A DNA stretch of 64,000 bases from G020354085 sp964482055. GTDB lineage: Bacteria > Pseudomonadota > Gammaproteobacteria > Acidiferrobacterales > Sulfurifustaceae. Made by a program: the position numbers and the translations under genes. The number at the start of each line of letters is the position of its first letter. The first letter of the stretch is position 1. The stretch is from the NCBI GenBank assembly GCA_964482055.1, contig CAYZVX010000003.1:1-64000 (forward strand), written 5' to 3'. The notes under the pieces are model-generated. The model did not search any database. It saw only the letters and a list, made by a program, of their open reading frames with translations, and was not told the DNA's origin. This document shows positions 43,540 to 52,111 of the stretch, piece after piece.

Positions 43540-43788
43540 TTGTCTGACAACGCTACCGTTGCCGCGGCGAACCCGACCGACGGCCGTCTCATGGGCATGC
43601 TGTCGATTGCCGCGAGCCCCGGCGCAATCCTGTTGAGCCCCACGATCTTCAGCGTCGCCGGTTTCTTCCTGGCCATGCTGGGGCTCACGCTCGCCGCCCC
43701 CAAGCAACGCATCTGGAGCATCCTCGGCATCGTCGCCGCCGTGGCTGCTGGTGCGATTGGCTATTATTTCAAGACGCCCATCATCTGA
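43540..43788 (+). CDS. Small membrane protein, unknown function
   Basis: 82 residues with two probable membrane helices (LSPTIFSVAGFFLAMLGLTL and IWSILGIVAAVAAGAIGYYF). TTG at 43540 is chosen because GGAGAGGAGG lies five to six bases upstream; ATG at 43591 is an alternative. The longer open frame from 43411 lacks such a site. A clear terminator follows the stop. The helix pair, strong ribosome site and terminator make it a likely real gene. Confidence 0.7.
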   Translation: MSDNATVAAANPTDGRLMGMLSIAASPGAILLSPTIFSVAGFFLAMLGLTLAAPKQRIWSILGIVAAVAAGAIGYYFKTPII

Positions 43789-43813
43789 CGTAGCCTGAGC
43801 CCGCGTCTGACAG

Positions 43814-43839
43814 GCCCGCCACCGGCGGGCTTGTTTTTT
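43814..43839 (+). terminator. Rho-independent terminator
   Basis: GCCCGCC-ACC-GGCGGGC stem (43814-43830) followed by TTGTTTTTT. It lies 26 bp after the stop of the small membrane protein gene. Confidence 0.9.
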
Positions 43840-43868
43840 CGCGCGCCGGATACCACCCTGCGCGCACG

Positions 43869-44543
43869 ATGTCACCACCGTTCCAGCCAGCCGCGCTTTC
43901 CCGCTTTCCCTGCGGTGAGACTTTCCGGATCCCGGGGCCGGCGGGCGCCCTGGAGGCGCTCGCCGCCTGCCCGGCACGCGACGCGCATGCCGCCACCGCG
44001 GTCGTGTGCCACCCCCATCCCCTGCACGGCGGCACCATGCACAACAAGGTGGTGCACACCCTGGCGCGCGCCTTCACCGACCTCGGCCTGCGGGCCGTGC
44101 GATTCAATTTCCGCGGTGTGGGCGCGAGCGCGGGCACCTTTGCGCATGGCGCCGGCGAGACCGACGACCTGCTGGCCGTCATCGCCTGGGCCCGCGCGCA
44201 GCGCCCGCACGACGCGATCTGGCTCGGCGGTTTTTCCTTCGGCGCCTACGTGGCGCTGCGCGCCGCGTCTATGGCGCCGGTGGCGCAGCTGGTCACGGTC
44301 GCGCCGCCGGTGCATCTCTATGGCTTCGATGCGCTTGCACTGCCACGCGCGCCGTGGCTGTTGATTCAGGGTATGACCGACGAGGTGGTTCCTGCGGCCG
44401 AGGTGCTGGCCTGGGCGCGGGCGCTGCGGCCTGCACCGGAGATTGTCGAGCTGCCCGGCGTCGGGCATTTCTTCCATCAGCGCCTGAACGATCTGCGCAG
44501 CGTCGTGGTCGAACGGCTGCGCGCGCGCCTCACCGGCGATTGA
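43869..44543 (+). CDS. Alpha/beta hydrolase
   Basis: 224 residues. The strand–HPHPLHGGTM oxyanion region, RFNFRGVGASAG, the nucleophile elbow GGFSFG, acid in GMTDEVV and the catalytic His in GVGHFFH form a complete triad. This is the type often annotated as alpha/beta hydrolase of the dienelactone-like or YcjY-like group; substrate unknown. The following sequence is repeat array. Confidence 0.85.
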   Translation: MSPPFQPAALSRFPCGETFRIPGPAGALEALAACPARDAHAATAVVCHPHPLHGGTMHNKVVHTLARAFTDLGLRAVRFNFRGVGASAGTFAHGAGETDDLLAVIAWARAQRPHDAIWLGGFSFGAYVALRAASMAPVAQLVTVAPPVHLYGFDALALPRAPWLLIQGMTDEVVPAAEVLAWARALRPAPEIVELPGVGHFFHQRLNDLRSVVVERLRARLTGD

Positions 44544-44556
44544 ATTCGCGCCTCAA

Positions 44557-44664
44557 GTCCGCAACCGCGCCATCCCTGGCGCGCGGCCCTCGCCTTGATC
44601 CCATCGGCGAGTCCGCAACCGCGCCATCCCTGGCGCGCGGCCCTCGCCTTGATCCCATCGGCGA
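44557..44664 (+). repeat. Two perfect tandem 54-bp units
   Basis: 44557-44610 and 44611-44664 are identical and run straight into an assembly gap. Each has a 7-bp hairpin CGCGCCA-TCCC-TGGCGCG and an outer stem GGCGA/TCGCC shared with the 53-bp units at 44899, 45052 and 45160. Confidence 0.9.
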
Positions 44665-44764
44665 NNNNNNNNNNNNNNNNNNNNNNNNNNNNNNNNNNNN
44701 NNNNNNNNNNNNNNNNNNNNNNNNNNNNNNNNNNNNNNNNNNNNNNNNNNNNNNNNNNNNNNNN
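44665..44764. other. Assembly gap (100 N)
   Basis: Exactly 100 undetermined bases flanked by repeat units, so the true length and number of units are unknown. Confidence 0.95.
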
Positions 44765-44780
44765 GTCCGCAAACAGGTCA

Positions 44781-44848
44781 TCCTTCGGCTCGGGCGTCCT
44801 GCTTCGCCCTACCTCCTCCGTCCCTGGAGTCGTGGCCTGCAGCCCTCG
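44781..44848 (-). repeat. 68-bp dispersed repeat, intergenic copy
   Basis: Near-identical (65/68) to 36391-36458 in spoT, opposite orientation. It is followed by hairpins CTCGACTT/AAGTCGAG (44845-44867) and GCAGC/GCTGC with GGGA in the loop (44874-44889). Confidence 0.85.
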
Positions 44849-44898
44849 ACTTCCGGATGAAGTCGAGGGCCATGCAGCCGGGATGCTGCGGTCTTGCG

Positions 44899-44951
44899 CT
44901 CGATCCGATCGGCGAACTCGCAATCGGGGCATCCCTGCCCCGCTCGCCTCG
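44899..44951 (+). repeat. 53-bp hairpin repeat unit
   Basis: Hairpin CGGGGCA-TCCC-TGCCCCG at 44925-44942 inside the unit; outer stem GGCGA/TCGCC. It runs into the second assembly gap. Confidence 0.9.
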
Positions 44952-45051
44952 NNNNNNNNNNNNNNNNNNNNNNNNNNNNNNNNNNNNNNNNNNNNNNNNN
45001 NNNNNNNNNNNNNNNNNNNNNNNNNNNNNNNNNNNNNNNNNNNNNNNNNNN
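44952..45051. other. Assembly gap (100 N)
   Basis: Exactly 100 undetermined bases between two identical 53-bp units. Confidence 0.95.
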
Positions 45052-45104
45052 CTCGATCCGATCGGCGAACTCGCAATCGGGGCATCCCTGCCCCGCTCGC
45101 CTCG
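45052..45104 (+). repeat. 53-bp hairpin repeat unit
   Basis: Identical to 44899-44951. It is followed by a 55-bp segment (45105-45159) that completes CTCGACTT/AAGTCGAG (45101-45123) and holds GAGACA-GGGA-CGTCTC (45130-45145), the latter a TCCC-loop hairpin with a G·U pair when read on the minus strand. Confidence 0.9.
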
Positions 45105-45159
45105 ACTTGCGGACGAAGTCGAGGGCCCTGAGACAGGGACGTCTCGCCCAGGGCTTCGC

Positions 45160-45229
45160 CTCGATCCGATCGGCGAACTCGCAATCGGGGCATCCCTGCC
45201 CCGCTCGCCTCGCCTCGATCCGATCGGCG
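45160..45229 (+). repeat. 53-bp hairpin repeat unit plus 16-bp partial unit
   Basis: 45160-45212 is a third identical 53-bp unit; 45214-45229 is the start of a fourth, which ends 45 bp before aroE. Confidence 0.9.
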
Positions 45230-45274
45230 TGGCGGCGTTACAATGAGGGCACGCGCAGCGTGCGGTGCGGCACC

Positions 45275-46120
45275 ATGAGCGATCCATTCGATTTCGAGAA
45301 GCGCGAGAAGTACTGCGTGATGGGCAACCCCGTCGCGCACAGCAAGTCGCCGCGCATTCATGCGCTGTTCGCTCACCAGTTTCACCACAACATCGAGTAC
45401 ACGGCGATCCAGGTCGACGTCGGCGGTTTTGCGCAGGCCGTTGCGCAGTTCCGCGCCAACGGCGGAGCCGGGCTCAACGTCACTATTCCGTTCAAACAAG
45501 ATGCCTTCCGGCTCGTCGATCACTTGAGCGAGCGCGCCCGCCTTGCCGGCGCCGTCAACACCATCAAGTTCGAGGCCGACGGCCGGATGTTCGGCGACAA
45601 CACCGACGGCGCCGGTCTGATCCACGACATCACCCACAACCTTGGGGTCACGCTGCGCGACAAGCACGTGCTAGTGCTGGGCGCCGGCGGCGCCGTGCGC
45701 GGCGTGCTGGCACCGCTGCTCAAGCAGCACCCGGGGCGCCTGGTGGTGGCCAACCGAACGGTCTCGAAGGCGCGGGACCTGGTCGAGGTGTTTTCGCCCG
45801 TGGGCAAGATCGAGGCAAGTGGCTTTGACGAGCTGCGCGGCAAGCACTTTCACGTGGTCATCAATGGCACCGCCGCGAGTCTGAAGGGCGAGGTGCCGCC
45901 GCTGCCCGATAACCTGTTCGCCCACCACGCGCTCGCCTACGACATGATGTATGGCGAGCACGCCACGCCGTTCATGGAATGGGCGGCGCGCCACGGCGCC
46001 GAGCTGGTCGTCGATGGGCTTGGCATGCTGGTCGAGCAGGCCGCCGAGTCTTATTTCGTGTGGAAGGGCGTGCGCCCGCAGACCAGGCCGGTGATCGAGG
46101 CGTTGCGCAAGGGCGCCTGA
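45275..46120 (+). CDS. aroE: Shikimate dehydrogenase (NADP+)
   Basis: 281 residues. Reduces 3-dehydroshikimate in aromatic amino acid and quinone precursor synthesis, feeding chorismate to ubiC. Shikimate site YCVMGNPVAHSKSPRIH with NVTIPFKQDA and GDNTDGAG; NADP loop VLGAGGAVRGVL; NRT in VVANRTVSKA; C-terminal GLGMLVEQAAESYFVWKG. ATG 45275 gives a usual N-terminus; the open frame upstream is repeat array. Confidence 0.96.
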   Translation: MSDPFDFEKREKYCVMGNPVAHSKSPRIHALFAHQFHHNIEYTAIQVDVGGFAQAVAQFRANGGAGLNVTIPFKQDAFRLVDHLSERARLAGAVNTIKFEADGRMFGDNTDGAGLIHDITHNLGVTLRDKHVLVLGAGGAVRGVLAPLLKQHPGRLVVANRTVSKARDLVEVFSPVGKIEASGFDELRGKHFHVVINGTAASLKGEVPPLPDNLFAHHALAYDMMYGEHATPFMEWAARHGAELVVDGLGMLVEQAAESYFVWKGVRPQTRPVIEALRKGA

Positions 46121-46135
46121 TGAAGCGGCCTCGGG

Positions 46136-46669
46136 CTAGTGCGCCGCGAGATACTCGTTCTTCAGCTTGACGTAGTGCTGCGCAAGGTAGTCGAACAAGG
46201 CCAGCTCCTGCGCGCTCAGCGCCCGCACCCGTCTTGCTGGCCTGCCCAGCCAAAGGTGACCACCGTCGAGCACCTTGCCTTCGGGAACGAGTGAACCGGC
46301 ACCGAGCAGCACACCTTCCTCCAGGACGGCGCCGTCCAGGATCGCCGACCCCATGCCGATCAGACACCGGTTTTTGATCGTGCACCCGTGGATCACGCAG
46401 CGGTGGCCCACGGTAATGTCATCCCCGAGGACAACCGCGTGGCCGGCGGGCGCACGGGCCTGCGCGTGCACGCCGTGCAGCACCGAGCCATCCTGAATAT
46501 TGGTGCGTTGACCGATACGGATGCGGTTCACGTCGCCGCGCAGCGAGCACATCGGCCACACGGAGCTGTCCGCACCAATGACCACATCGCCGATCACCGC
46601 CGCCTGGGCGTCGACATAGGCGGTCGCGGCGATCGTGGGAAGGATGTTTCGATAGGGTCGTACGGTCAT
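46136..46669 (-). CDS. Gamma-class carbonic anhydrase family protein (left-handed beta-helix)
   Basis: 177 residues. Hexapeptide turns forming a left-handed beta-helix (VDAQAAVIGDVVIGADSSVW, then SLRGDVNRIRIGQRTNIQDG) and metal-binding His in VLHG, GHRCVIHG typical of gamma carbonic anhydrase/YrdA proteins. Whether it hydrates CO2 is not certain from sequence. Start at 46669; an in-frame ATG at 46714 is possible. Convergent with aroE. Confidence 0.9.
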   Translation of the reverse strand: MTVRPYRNILPTIAATAYVDAQAAVIGDVVIGADSSVWPMCSLRGDVNRIRIGQRTNIQDGSVLHGVHAQARAPAGHAVVLGDDITVGHRCVIHGCTIKNRCLIGMGSAILDGAVLEEGVLLGAGSLVPEGKVLDGGHLWLGRPARRVRALSAQELALFDYLAQHYVKLKNEYLAAH

Positions 46670-47026
46670 GGCAAGGCTCGCGTCGGCGACGTGTAATACG
46701 CGGGCCGTCGACACAAGTCATCCCGCGCAGCGTCATTGTGCTGTCGGAAACTCTGGCAAAGCAACAGCTTATCGCGCTCCCGTGAAACTGGAGAAATATT
46801 GTGCGGTCGCGCGCAATTGGTTACTGTCTCCCCCGGAACCCTTGGGACGGGAACGCACGGTGGCGGATGCCGCCGCGGCATGGCCTGTGTCTGTCGCGCC
46901 AAATGCCGTGGAACCTGAATAAGACCAATTCGAGACTTCGTGGTGGGTGTTGCCGGGGCGTGGCGCGTTTCCAGTCTGCAATGTGCCGGCGACGCGCAAC
47001 AAACTCAAAAACGGCTAGGAGGAGCT
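46670..47026. other. Intergenic region between the carbonic anhydrase-like gene and tctC-like gene
   Basis: 357 bp that should hold both divergent promoters. A GGAGGAG ribosome site precedes the ATG at 47027. No sigma-54 promoter, palindromic operator or RNA gene was recognised. Confidence 0.5.
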
Positions 47027-48067
47027 ATGGACGATCGATACCAACAAAGACGATGCGGCACCCGTGGTAGCCGCACGATTGCCTTTGCGCTGACAGCGGG
47101 CGCAGCGCTGGCGCTCAGCACCCCGTCATCGGCCGCCGACTGGCAGCCCACCAAACCCGTGGAGTTCGTGATTCCGGCCGGCACCGGCGGCGGTGCTGAC
47201 CAGATGGCGCGGTTCATCCAGGGCCTGGTCGGCAAGCACAAGCTCATGGCCCAACCGATGGTGGTGGTGAACAAATCCGGCGGAGCGGGCGGCGAAGGCT
47301 TTCTGTATATCAAGGGCGCGAAGGGCGATCCGCACAAGATCATCATCACCTTGTCGAACCTGTTCACCACGCCGCTTGCGACCGGGGTGCCGTTCAACTG
47401 GGCCGACCTGACGCCGGTCGCGATGCTGGCGCTCGATGAGTTTGTGCTGTGGGTCAACGCCGAGGCGCCGTACAAGACCGCGAAGGAGTACCTCGCCGCC
47501 GTCAGGGCTGGCCAGGACAACCAGTTTAAGATGGCCGGCACCGGCTCCAAGCAGGAAGACCAGATCATCACCGTCGCGCTCGACAAGTTCACCGGCAAGA
47601 AATTCACCTACGTGCCGTTCAAGGGCGGCGGTGACGTGGCGGTGCAGCTCGTCGGCAAGCACGTGGATTCCACCGTGAACAATCCGATCGAGGCTGTCGC
47701 TCACTGGCGCGCCGGGAAGCTGCGCCCCTTGTGCGTGTTCGACGACCAGCGCATGCCGTACAAGAAGAAGGTCACGGACACCCAGTCCTGGAACGACATC
47801 CCGACCTGCAAGGAGGCCGGTGTCGATGTTGACTACCTGATGCTGCGCGGCGTCTTCATGGCGCCGGGCGCGACCCCGGAGCAGGTGAACTATTACGTGG
47901 AGCTGTTCAAGAAGATCCGTGCGCTGCCCGAATGGCAGGATTTCATGGAGACGGGTGCTTTCAACCAGACCTTCCTGACCGGCAATGACTATGTCAACTG
48001 GCTCAAGAAGGCCGAGGCGACGCACAAGACCTTGATGCAGGACGCCGGTTTCCTGCACAAGAAGTAG
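47027..48067 (+). CDS. Tripartite tricarboxylate transporter, substrate-binding protein (TctC/Bug family)
   Basis: 346 residues. Sec signal (cleavage near SSA-AD) followed by the Bug fold: KPVEFVIPAGTGGGADQMAR, VVNKSGGAGGEGFLYIKG, YVPFKGGGDVAVQLVGKHVD, and C-terminal PEWQDFMETGAF. Bug proteins bind carboxylates such as citrate, malate or aspartate-like compounds; the ligand is unknown. It heads the operon tctC-tctB-tctA-type genes. Confidence 0.92.
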   Translation: MDDRYQQRRCGTRGSRTIAFALTAGAALALSTPSSAADWQPTKPVEFVIPAGTGGGADQMARFIQGLVGKHKLMAQPMVVVNKSGGAGGEGFLYIKGAKGDPHKIIITLSNLFTTPLATGVPFNWADLTPVAMLALDEFVLWVNAEAPYKTAKEYLAAVRAGQDNQFKMAGTGSKQEDQIITVALDKFTGKKFTYVPFKGGGDVAVQLVGKHVDSTVNNPIEAVAHWRAGKLRPLCVFDDQRMPYKKKVTDTQSWNDIPTCKEAGVDVDYLMLRGVFMAPGATPEQVNYYVELFKKIRALPEWQDFMETGAFNQTFLTGNDYVNWLKKAEATHKTLMQDAGFLHKK

Positions 48068-48121
48068 TCGCGCCGATACCGCAGCTGTCGCGAACGCTGC
48101 CGATTCGCCGCCGGGCAGGTC

Positions 48122-48637
48122 ATGTCAGATAGCGAGCATCGCGGCGGCCCCGCCCCGCGTGGCCCGGCCACGAAGGCGGTGGAAATCGTAGTCGCCGCGC
48201 TGATCCTTGCCGCCGGTGCGGTGGTGGTTTATGACAGCCACCGCATCGGCGCCGGGTGGGCAGCGGACGGTCCGGAAGCCGGCTACTTCCCTTTTTACAT
48301 CGGCTTGCTGATCTGCCTGGCGAGCGGTTGGATCCTGCTCCAGGCGATTGTCACCCGGCACTCGAGCCCCAGCGTGTTCGTCAGTCTGCGCAAGCTGCGA
48401 CTGGTGCTGGCCGTGCTGCTTCCCGCGATCGGCTTCGTCGTCGCGGTCTATTTCATCGGCCTGTACGTCTCCGCCGCGTTGTTCATCGCCGCGTTCATGC
48501 GCTGGCAGGGACGGTTCTCCGCCACGCGCATCCTGCCGGTGAGCCTCGCGGTGCCGATTTTGCTGTTCTTGATGTTCGAGATCTGGTTCCTGGTGCCCTT
48601 GCCCAAGGGGCCGGTCGAAGCGTTGTTCGGATACTAG
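48122..48637 (+). CDS. Tripartite tricarboxylate transporter, small membrane subunit (TctB family)
   Basis: 171 residues with four hydrophobic segments (VEIVVAALILAAGAVVVYDS, YFPFYIGLLICLASGWILL, LVLAVLLPAIGFVVAVYFIG and VPILLFLMFEIWFLVPLP), as in TctB. It lies between the binding protein and the large permease. An RNA hairpin follows its stop. Confidence 0.88.
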   Translation: MSDSEHRGGPAPRGPATKAVEIVVAALILAAGAVVVYDSHRIGAGWAADGPEAGYFPFYIGLLICLASGWILLQAIVTRHSSPSVFVSLRKLRLVLAVLLPAIGFVVAVYFIGLYVSAALFIAAFMRWQGRFSATRILPVSLAVPILLFLMFEIWFLVPLPKGPVEALFGY

Positions 48638-48641
48638 AAGA

Positions 48642-48659
48642 GCCCGGCCACCGCCGGGC
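48642..48659 (+). other. Intercistronic hairpin between tctB- and tctA-type genes
   Basis: GCCCGGC-CACC-GCCGGGC, 7-bp stem, no T run, five bases after the tctB-type stop. It probably tunes the relative level of the two messages or stabilises the 3' end. Confidence 0.6.
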
Positions 48660-48686
48660 CTGGGGTGCCGTCGAGGGGGAGCGGAA

Positions 48687-50216
48687 GTGGAAGAGCTAAA
48701 CAGTCTGCTGCACGGCTTCCAGGTCGCGCTGAGCTACCAGAACCTCCTGCTCATGCTGGTCGGGATCCTGCTGGGCGTGCTGATCGGCGTGTTGCCCGGG
48801 CTGGGTGGCGCCAACGGGGTGGCGATCCTGCTGCCGCTCACCTTCACCATGTCGCCGACCTCGGCGATCATCATGTTGTCGTGCATCTATTGGGGGGCGC
48901 TGTTCGGCGGCGCCATTACCTCGATCCTGTTCAATATTCCGGGCGAACCGTGGTCGGTGGCGACCACCTTCGATGGCCACCCCATGGCCAAGCAGGGACG
49001 TGCCGGCGAGGCCCTCACCACCGCCTTCACCGCCTCCTTCGTCGGCGCCTTGATCGCGGTGGCGGTGATCACCTTTCTCGCGCCGCTGGTCGCGAAATTC
49101 GCGCTCCAGTTCGGCCCGCCGGAGTTCTTCGCCGTGCAGCTGCTCACCTTCTGCAGCTTCGTCGGCCTGGGCAAGGGGCATCCGGCCAAGACCATTGCCG
49201 CCATGATGCTCGGGTTCGCGCTCGCCGCCGTCGGTCTCGACACCGTCACCGGGCAGCTGCGCATGACCTTCGGCACCGTGGAGCTCCTGCGCGGATTCGA
49301 CTTTCTCATCGCCGTGATCGGCCTGTTCGGCATCGGCGAGATCCTGCTCACCATGGAGGAGGGCCTCGCCTTCAAGGGCGTCGGCGCCAGGATCAACCCG
49401 CGCGTGGTGTGGCACACCTGGAAGCAGCTGCCGCGCCACTGGATGACAGCGTTGCGCGGCACGCTGATCGGCTGCTGGATGGGCATCACGCCGGGCGGCG
49501 CCACGCCGGCCTCGTTCATGAGCTATGGCATCGCCAAGCGCTTCTCGCGCCAGGGCGACAAGTTCGGCACCGGCCAGATGGAAGGTGTCGTCGCTCCCGA
49601 AACGGCGGCCCACGCAGCCGGCACGAGCGCACTGCTGCCGATGTTGACGCTCGGGATCCCGGGATCGCCGACGGCGGCTGTGCTGCTCGGGGGGCTCCTC
49701 ATCTGGGGCTTGCAGCCTGGTCCGCTGCTGTTCGTCGAGCAGAAGGATTTCGTCTGGGGCTTGATCGCCAGCATGTATCTGGCAAACGTCGTGGGCCTGC
49801 TCGTGGTGCTCACCACGGTGCCGTGGTGGGCAGCCATCCTGCGCGTGCCGTTCAGCATCATCGCGCCGATCATAGTCGTGGTGTGCGCGGTCGGGGCCTA
49901 CACCGTGCACAACGCCATGCTCGACGTGGTGCTGATGCTGGTGTTCGGCGTCGTCGGGTACCTGTTCAAGAAGCTCGAATATCCGCTCGCACCGCTCGTG
50001 CTGGCCCTGGTGCTTGGTGACATGGCCGAATCCTCGTTTCGCCAGTCGATGCTGCTCTCGCAGGGTAGCGTGTCAATTTTCTGGTCGAACGGGCTGGTGG
50101 GCAGCATCTGCGCGCTCGCCATGATCATGTTGTTCTGGCCGCTCATATCGGCGCTGCTCGGCCGGTTGCGTCGTGAACGTCCGAGCGCCACGCCCGAAGA
50201 ACGGCCAGTGGAGTAG
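48687..50216 (+). CDS. Tripartite tricarboxylate transporter, large permease (TctA family)
   Basis: 509 residues and about 11-12 membrane helices. Family motifs: GVLPGLGGANGVAILLPLTF, GALFGGAITSILFNIPGEP, GITPGGATPASFMSYG, and APETAAHAAGTSALLPMLTLGIPGSPT. GTG at 48687 follows GAGGGGGAG. It uses the ion gradient to bring in the carboxylate bound by the periplasmic component. Confidence 0.94.
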   Translation: MEELNSLLHGFQVALSYQNLLLMLVGILLGVLIGVLPGLGGANGVAILLPLTFTMSPTSAIIMLSCIYWGALFGGAITSILFNIPGEPWSVATTFDGHPMAKQGRAGEALTTAFTASFVGALIAVAVITFLAPLVAKFALQFGPPEFFAVQLLTFCSFVGLGKGHPAKTIAAMMLGFALAAVGLDTVTGQLRMTFGTVELLRGFDFLIAVIGLFGIGEILLTMEEGLAFKGVGARINPRVVWHTWKQLPRHWMTALRGTLIGCWMGITPGGATPASFMSYGIAKRFSRQGDKFGTGQMEGVVAPETAAHAAGTSALLPMLTLGIPGSPTAAVLLGGLLIWGLQPGPLLFVEQKDFVWGLIASMYLANVVGLLVVLTTVPWWAAILRVPFSIIAPIIVVVCAVGAYTVHNAMLDVVLMLVFGVVGYLFKKLEYPLAPLVLALVLGDMAESSFRQSMLLSQGSVSIFWSNGLVGSICALAMIMLFWPLISALLGRLRRERPSATPEERPVE

Positions 50217-50235
50217 GCCGAAAGAGGGACAAGTC

Positions 50236-51069
50236 ATGCCCGTCATTGCCATGAACCAGGAGATGGGATCGCAGGGGCGGCTGGTGGCCGAGGCGCTGGC
50301 GGCCGAGCTCGGCCTGAAGATCCTGCGCCATGAGGTCATCGACCACGTCGCGCAGAAGATGCACGTGCGCAAGAGCGCGCTGCAGCGCTTCCTGGAGGGC
50401 AAGGCCGGGCTGCTGGAACGCTGGGGCACCGACGAGAGCAGCCTGGCGCTGTACCGCTCCGAAGAGGTGCTCGATTTCGCCCGCCAGGGCAACGTGATCA
50501 TCCGCGGCTGGGGGGCGACGGCGCTTTTGCGCCCGATCCGGCACGTGGTGTGCGTGCGCGTCGGAGCCCCGGTGGATGTGCGCGTGCGCTGGCTGATGGA
50601 GCGTCTCGAGACCGACGATGAGCAGATGGTGCGCGAGCAGATCGCGCAGAGCGACGCGGCGCACACCGCCAACATGCAGCACGCGTTCGGCGTGCGCTGG
50701 GGCGACCCGATGCTCTATGACCTGACGCTTAACACCGAGCGCCTCACGGTGGCGAGCTGTGTCGAACAGATCAAGGCGCTGGTGCGCTGCCCGGAGTTCC
50801 AGGAAACGCCGGAATCACGCGCGCAGCTGGAGAATCTCGCCCTCGAATATCACGTGCGCGCGGCGCTGCGCAGCGACGAGCGAACCGCCGAGGTCAACAT
50901 CACGATTGAAGCGAAGGCCGGTGACGTTACGCTGCTTGGTATCGTGATTTCCGATGCCGAGCTGCGCGCCGTTAAGGAGGTAGTGGCGGGTATCGCCGGC
51001 GTGCGGAAAGTACACAGCAAGCTCAAGGTCATGAAGGAACCGGGGATCTTTCCCCTGCCGCGCGGTTAG
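50236..51069 (+). CDS. Cytidylate-kinase-like protein with C-terminal BON domain
   Basis: 277 residues. The first half is of the cytidylate-kinase-like type 2 group: AMNQEMGSQGRLVAEALA in the P-loop position, NVIIRGWGATALL and the YDLTLNT strand. The last 75 residues form a BON domain (VRAALRSDERTAEVNITIEA, then LLGIVISDAELRAVKEVVAG and VRKVHSKLKV). BON domains usually bind membranes or macromolecules. It begins 19 bp after the TctA-type permease. A role in sensing or coupling transport is inference. Confidence 0.8.
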   Translation: MPVIAMNQEMGSQGRLVAEALAAELGLKILRHEVIDHVAQKMHVRKSALQRFLEGKAGLLERWGTDESSLALYRSEEVLDFARQGNVIIRGWGATALLRPIRHVVCVRVGAPVDVRVRWLMERLETDDEQMVREQIAQSDAAHTANMQHAFGVRWGDPMLYDLTLNTERLTVASCVEQIKALVRCPEFQETPESRAQLENLALEYHVRAALRSDERTAEVNITIEAKAGDVTLLGIVISDAELRAVKEVVAGIAGVRKVHSKLKVMKEPGIFPLPRG

Positions 51070-51078
51070 CGGCGCGGA

Positions 51079-52089
51079 TCAGCCGAGCGGCTCGATGCGC
51101 AAGCGGCCGCGCTGCTCACCGAGCGTCTTCGCGAGCAGGCTGGTGCAGGCGTAGACCGCGTCGATGTGTGGCGTCGGCGTCTGCGTGAGCCGGCCGAGCT
51201 CCACCACCGATCCGACCAGCGCCTCGAGCTCGATCGGGCGCCCGGCCTCGATGTCCTGCAGCATGGAGGTCTTGTGCTTGCCGACCGCCTCGGCGCCGGC
51301 GATGCGCTTCTCGAGCGGCACGCGGAACTGGATGCCGAGCTTGTTCGCGATGGTTTGCGCCTCGGTCATCATGGCGGCGGCGAGCGCGCGCGTGAGCGGA
51401 AACTGGCAGATGTCGACGAGGGTGGCGTGGGTGAGGGCGCTGATCGGGTTGAACGACAGGTTACCCCACAGCTTCAGCCAGATCTCGGCGCGCACGTTGC
51501 TCAGGATCGGCGCCTTCATGCCGGCCTGCGTGAACACCTCGGAGATCTTCTTGATGCGCGGCGTCTCCGCGCCATCGAGCTCGCCCACCGAGAAGCGGTT
51601 GCCCTCGATGTGGCGGATGACACCGGGCGCGGCGATCTCCGCGGCCGGGTAGACCACGCAGCCGACGATGCGCTCGACCTCGATCGCGGCCATGATCTCG
51701 CCGTTGGGATCGACCGCCTCCACCCGCCGGCCCTCGAATTCCCCGCCGTGCTTCTGGAAGTACCACCAGGGGATGCCGTTCTGCGTCGCGACCAGCGTGG
51801 TGTCGGGCCCGAACAGCGCGCGCAGATCCCTCGCCACCGGCGCCACCTGGTGGGCCTTAAGGGCGAGGATCACGATGTCCTGCGGGCCGGCCTCGGCCAT
51901 GACCGAGGTCGCCTTGACGTTGCGGGCGAGCTGCTCCGTGCCGTCCTCGAGGATCAGCTTCAGGCCATTTTTCTTGATCGCCTCGAGGTGCGCGCCGCGC
52001 GCGATCAGCGTCACGTCATTGCCAGCCAGCGCCAGCTTCACGCCCATGTAGCCGCCGATGGCGCCTGCACCCACCACGCAAATCTTCAT
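51079..52089 (-). CDS. 2-dehydropantoate 2-reductase family protein
   Basis: 336 residues. Starts KICVVGAGAIGGYMGVKLAL (NADP-binding) and has the family catalytic region KLWGNLSFNPISALTHATL, with the C-terminal DIEAGRPIELEALVGSVVEL. The family includes PanE (ketopantoate reductase) and related carboxylate reductases; it is longer than classic PanE and sits next to a FAH-family gene, so a catabolic hydroxyacid role is as likely as pantothenate synthesis. It is convergent with the kinase-BON gene and shares orientation with the FAH gene, 23 bp downstream of it. Confidence 0.87.
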   Translation of the reverse strand: MKICVVGAGAIGGYMGVKLALAGNDVTLIARGAHLEAIKKNGLKLILEDGTEQLARNVKATSVMAEAGPQDIVILALKAHQVAPVARDLRALFGPDTTLVATQNGIPWWYFQKHGGEFEGRRVEAVDPNGEIMAAIEVERIVGCVVYPAAEIAAPGVIRHIEGNRFSVGELDGAETPRIKKISEVFTQAGMKAPILSNVRAEIWLKLWGNLSFNPISALTHATLVDICQFPLTRALAAAMMTEAQTIANKLGIQFRVPLEKRIAGAEAVGKHKTSMLQDIEAGRPIELEALVGSVVELGRLTQTPTPHIDAVYACTSLLAKTLGEQRGRLRIEPLG

Positions 52090-52111
52090 GGTCTGCTTCC
52101 TCCGTCGCGTG

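Noticed and set aside
44557..45229. CRISPR array
   Set aside because: The direct repeats are 53-54 bp, abut each other or share the same intervening segments, and there are no unique spacers or cas genes.
44594..45274. Long frames running through the N stretches before aroE
   Set aside because: They depend on undetermined bases and repeat units; aroE starts cleanly at 45275.
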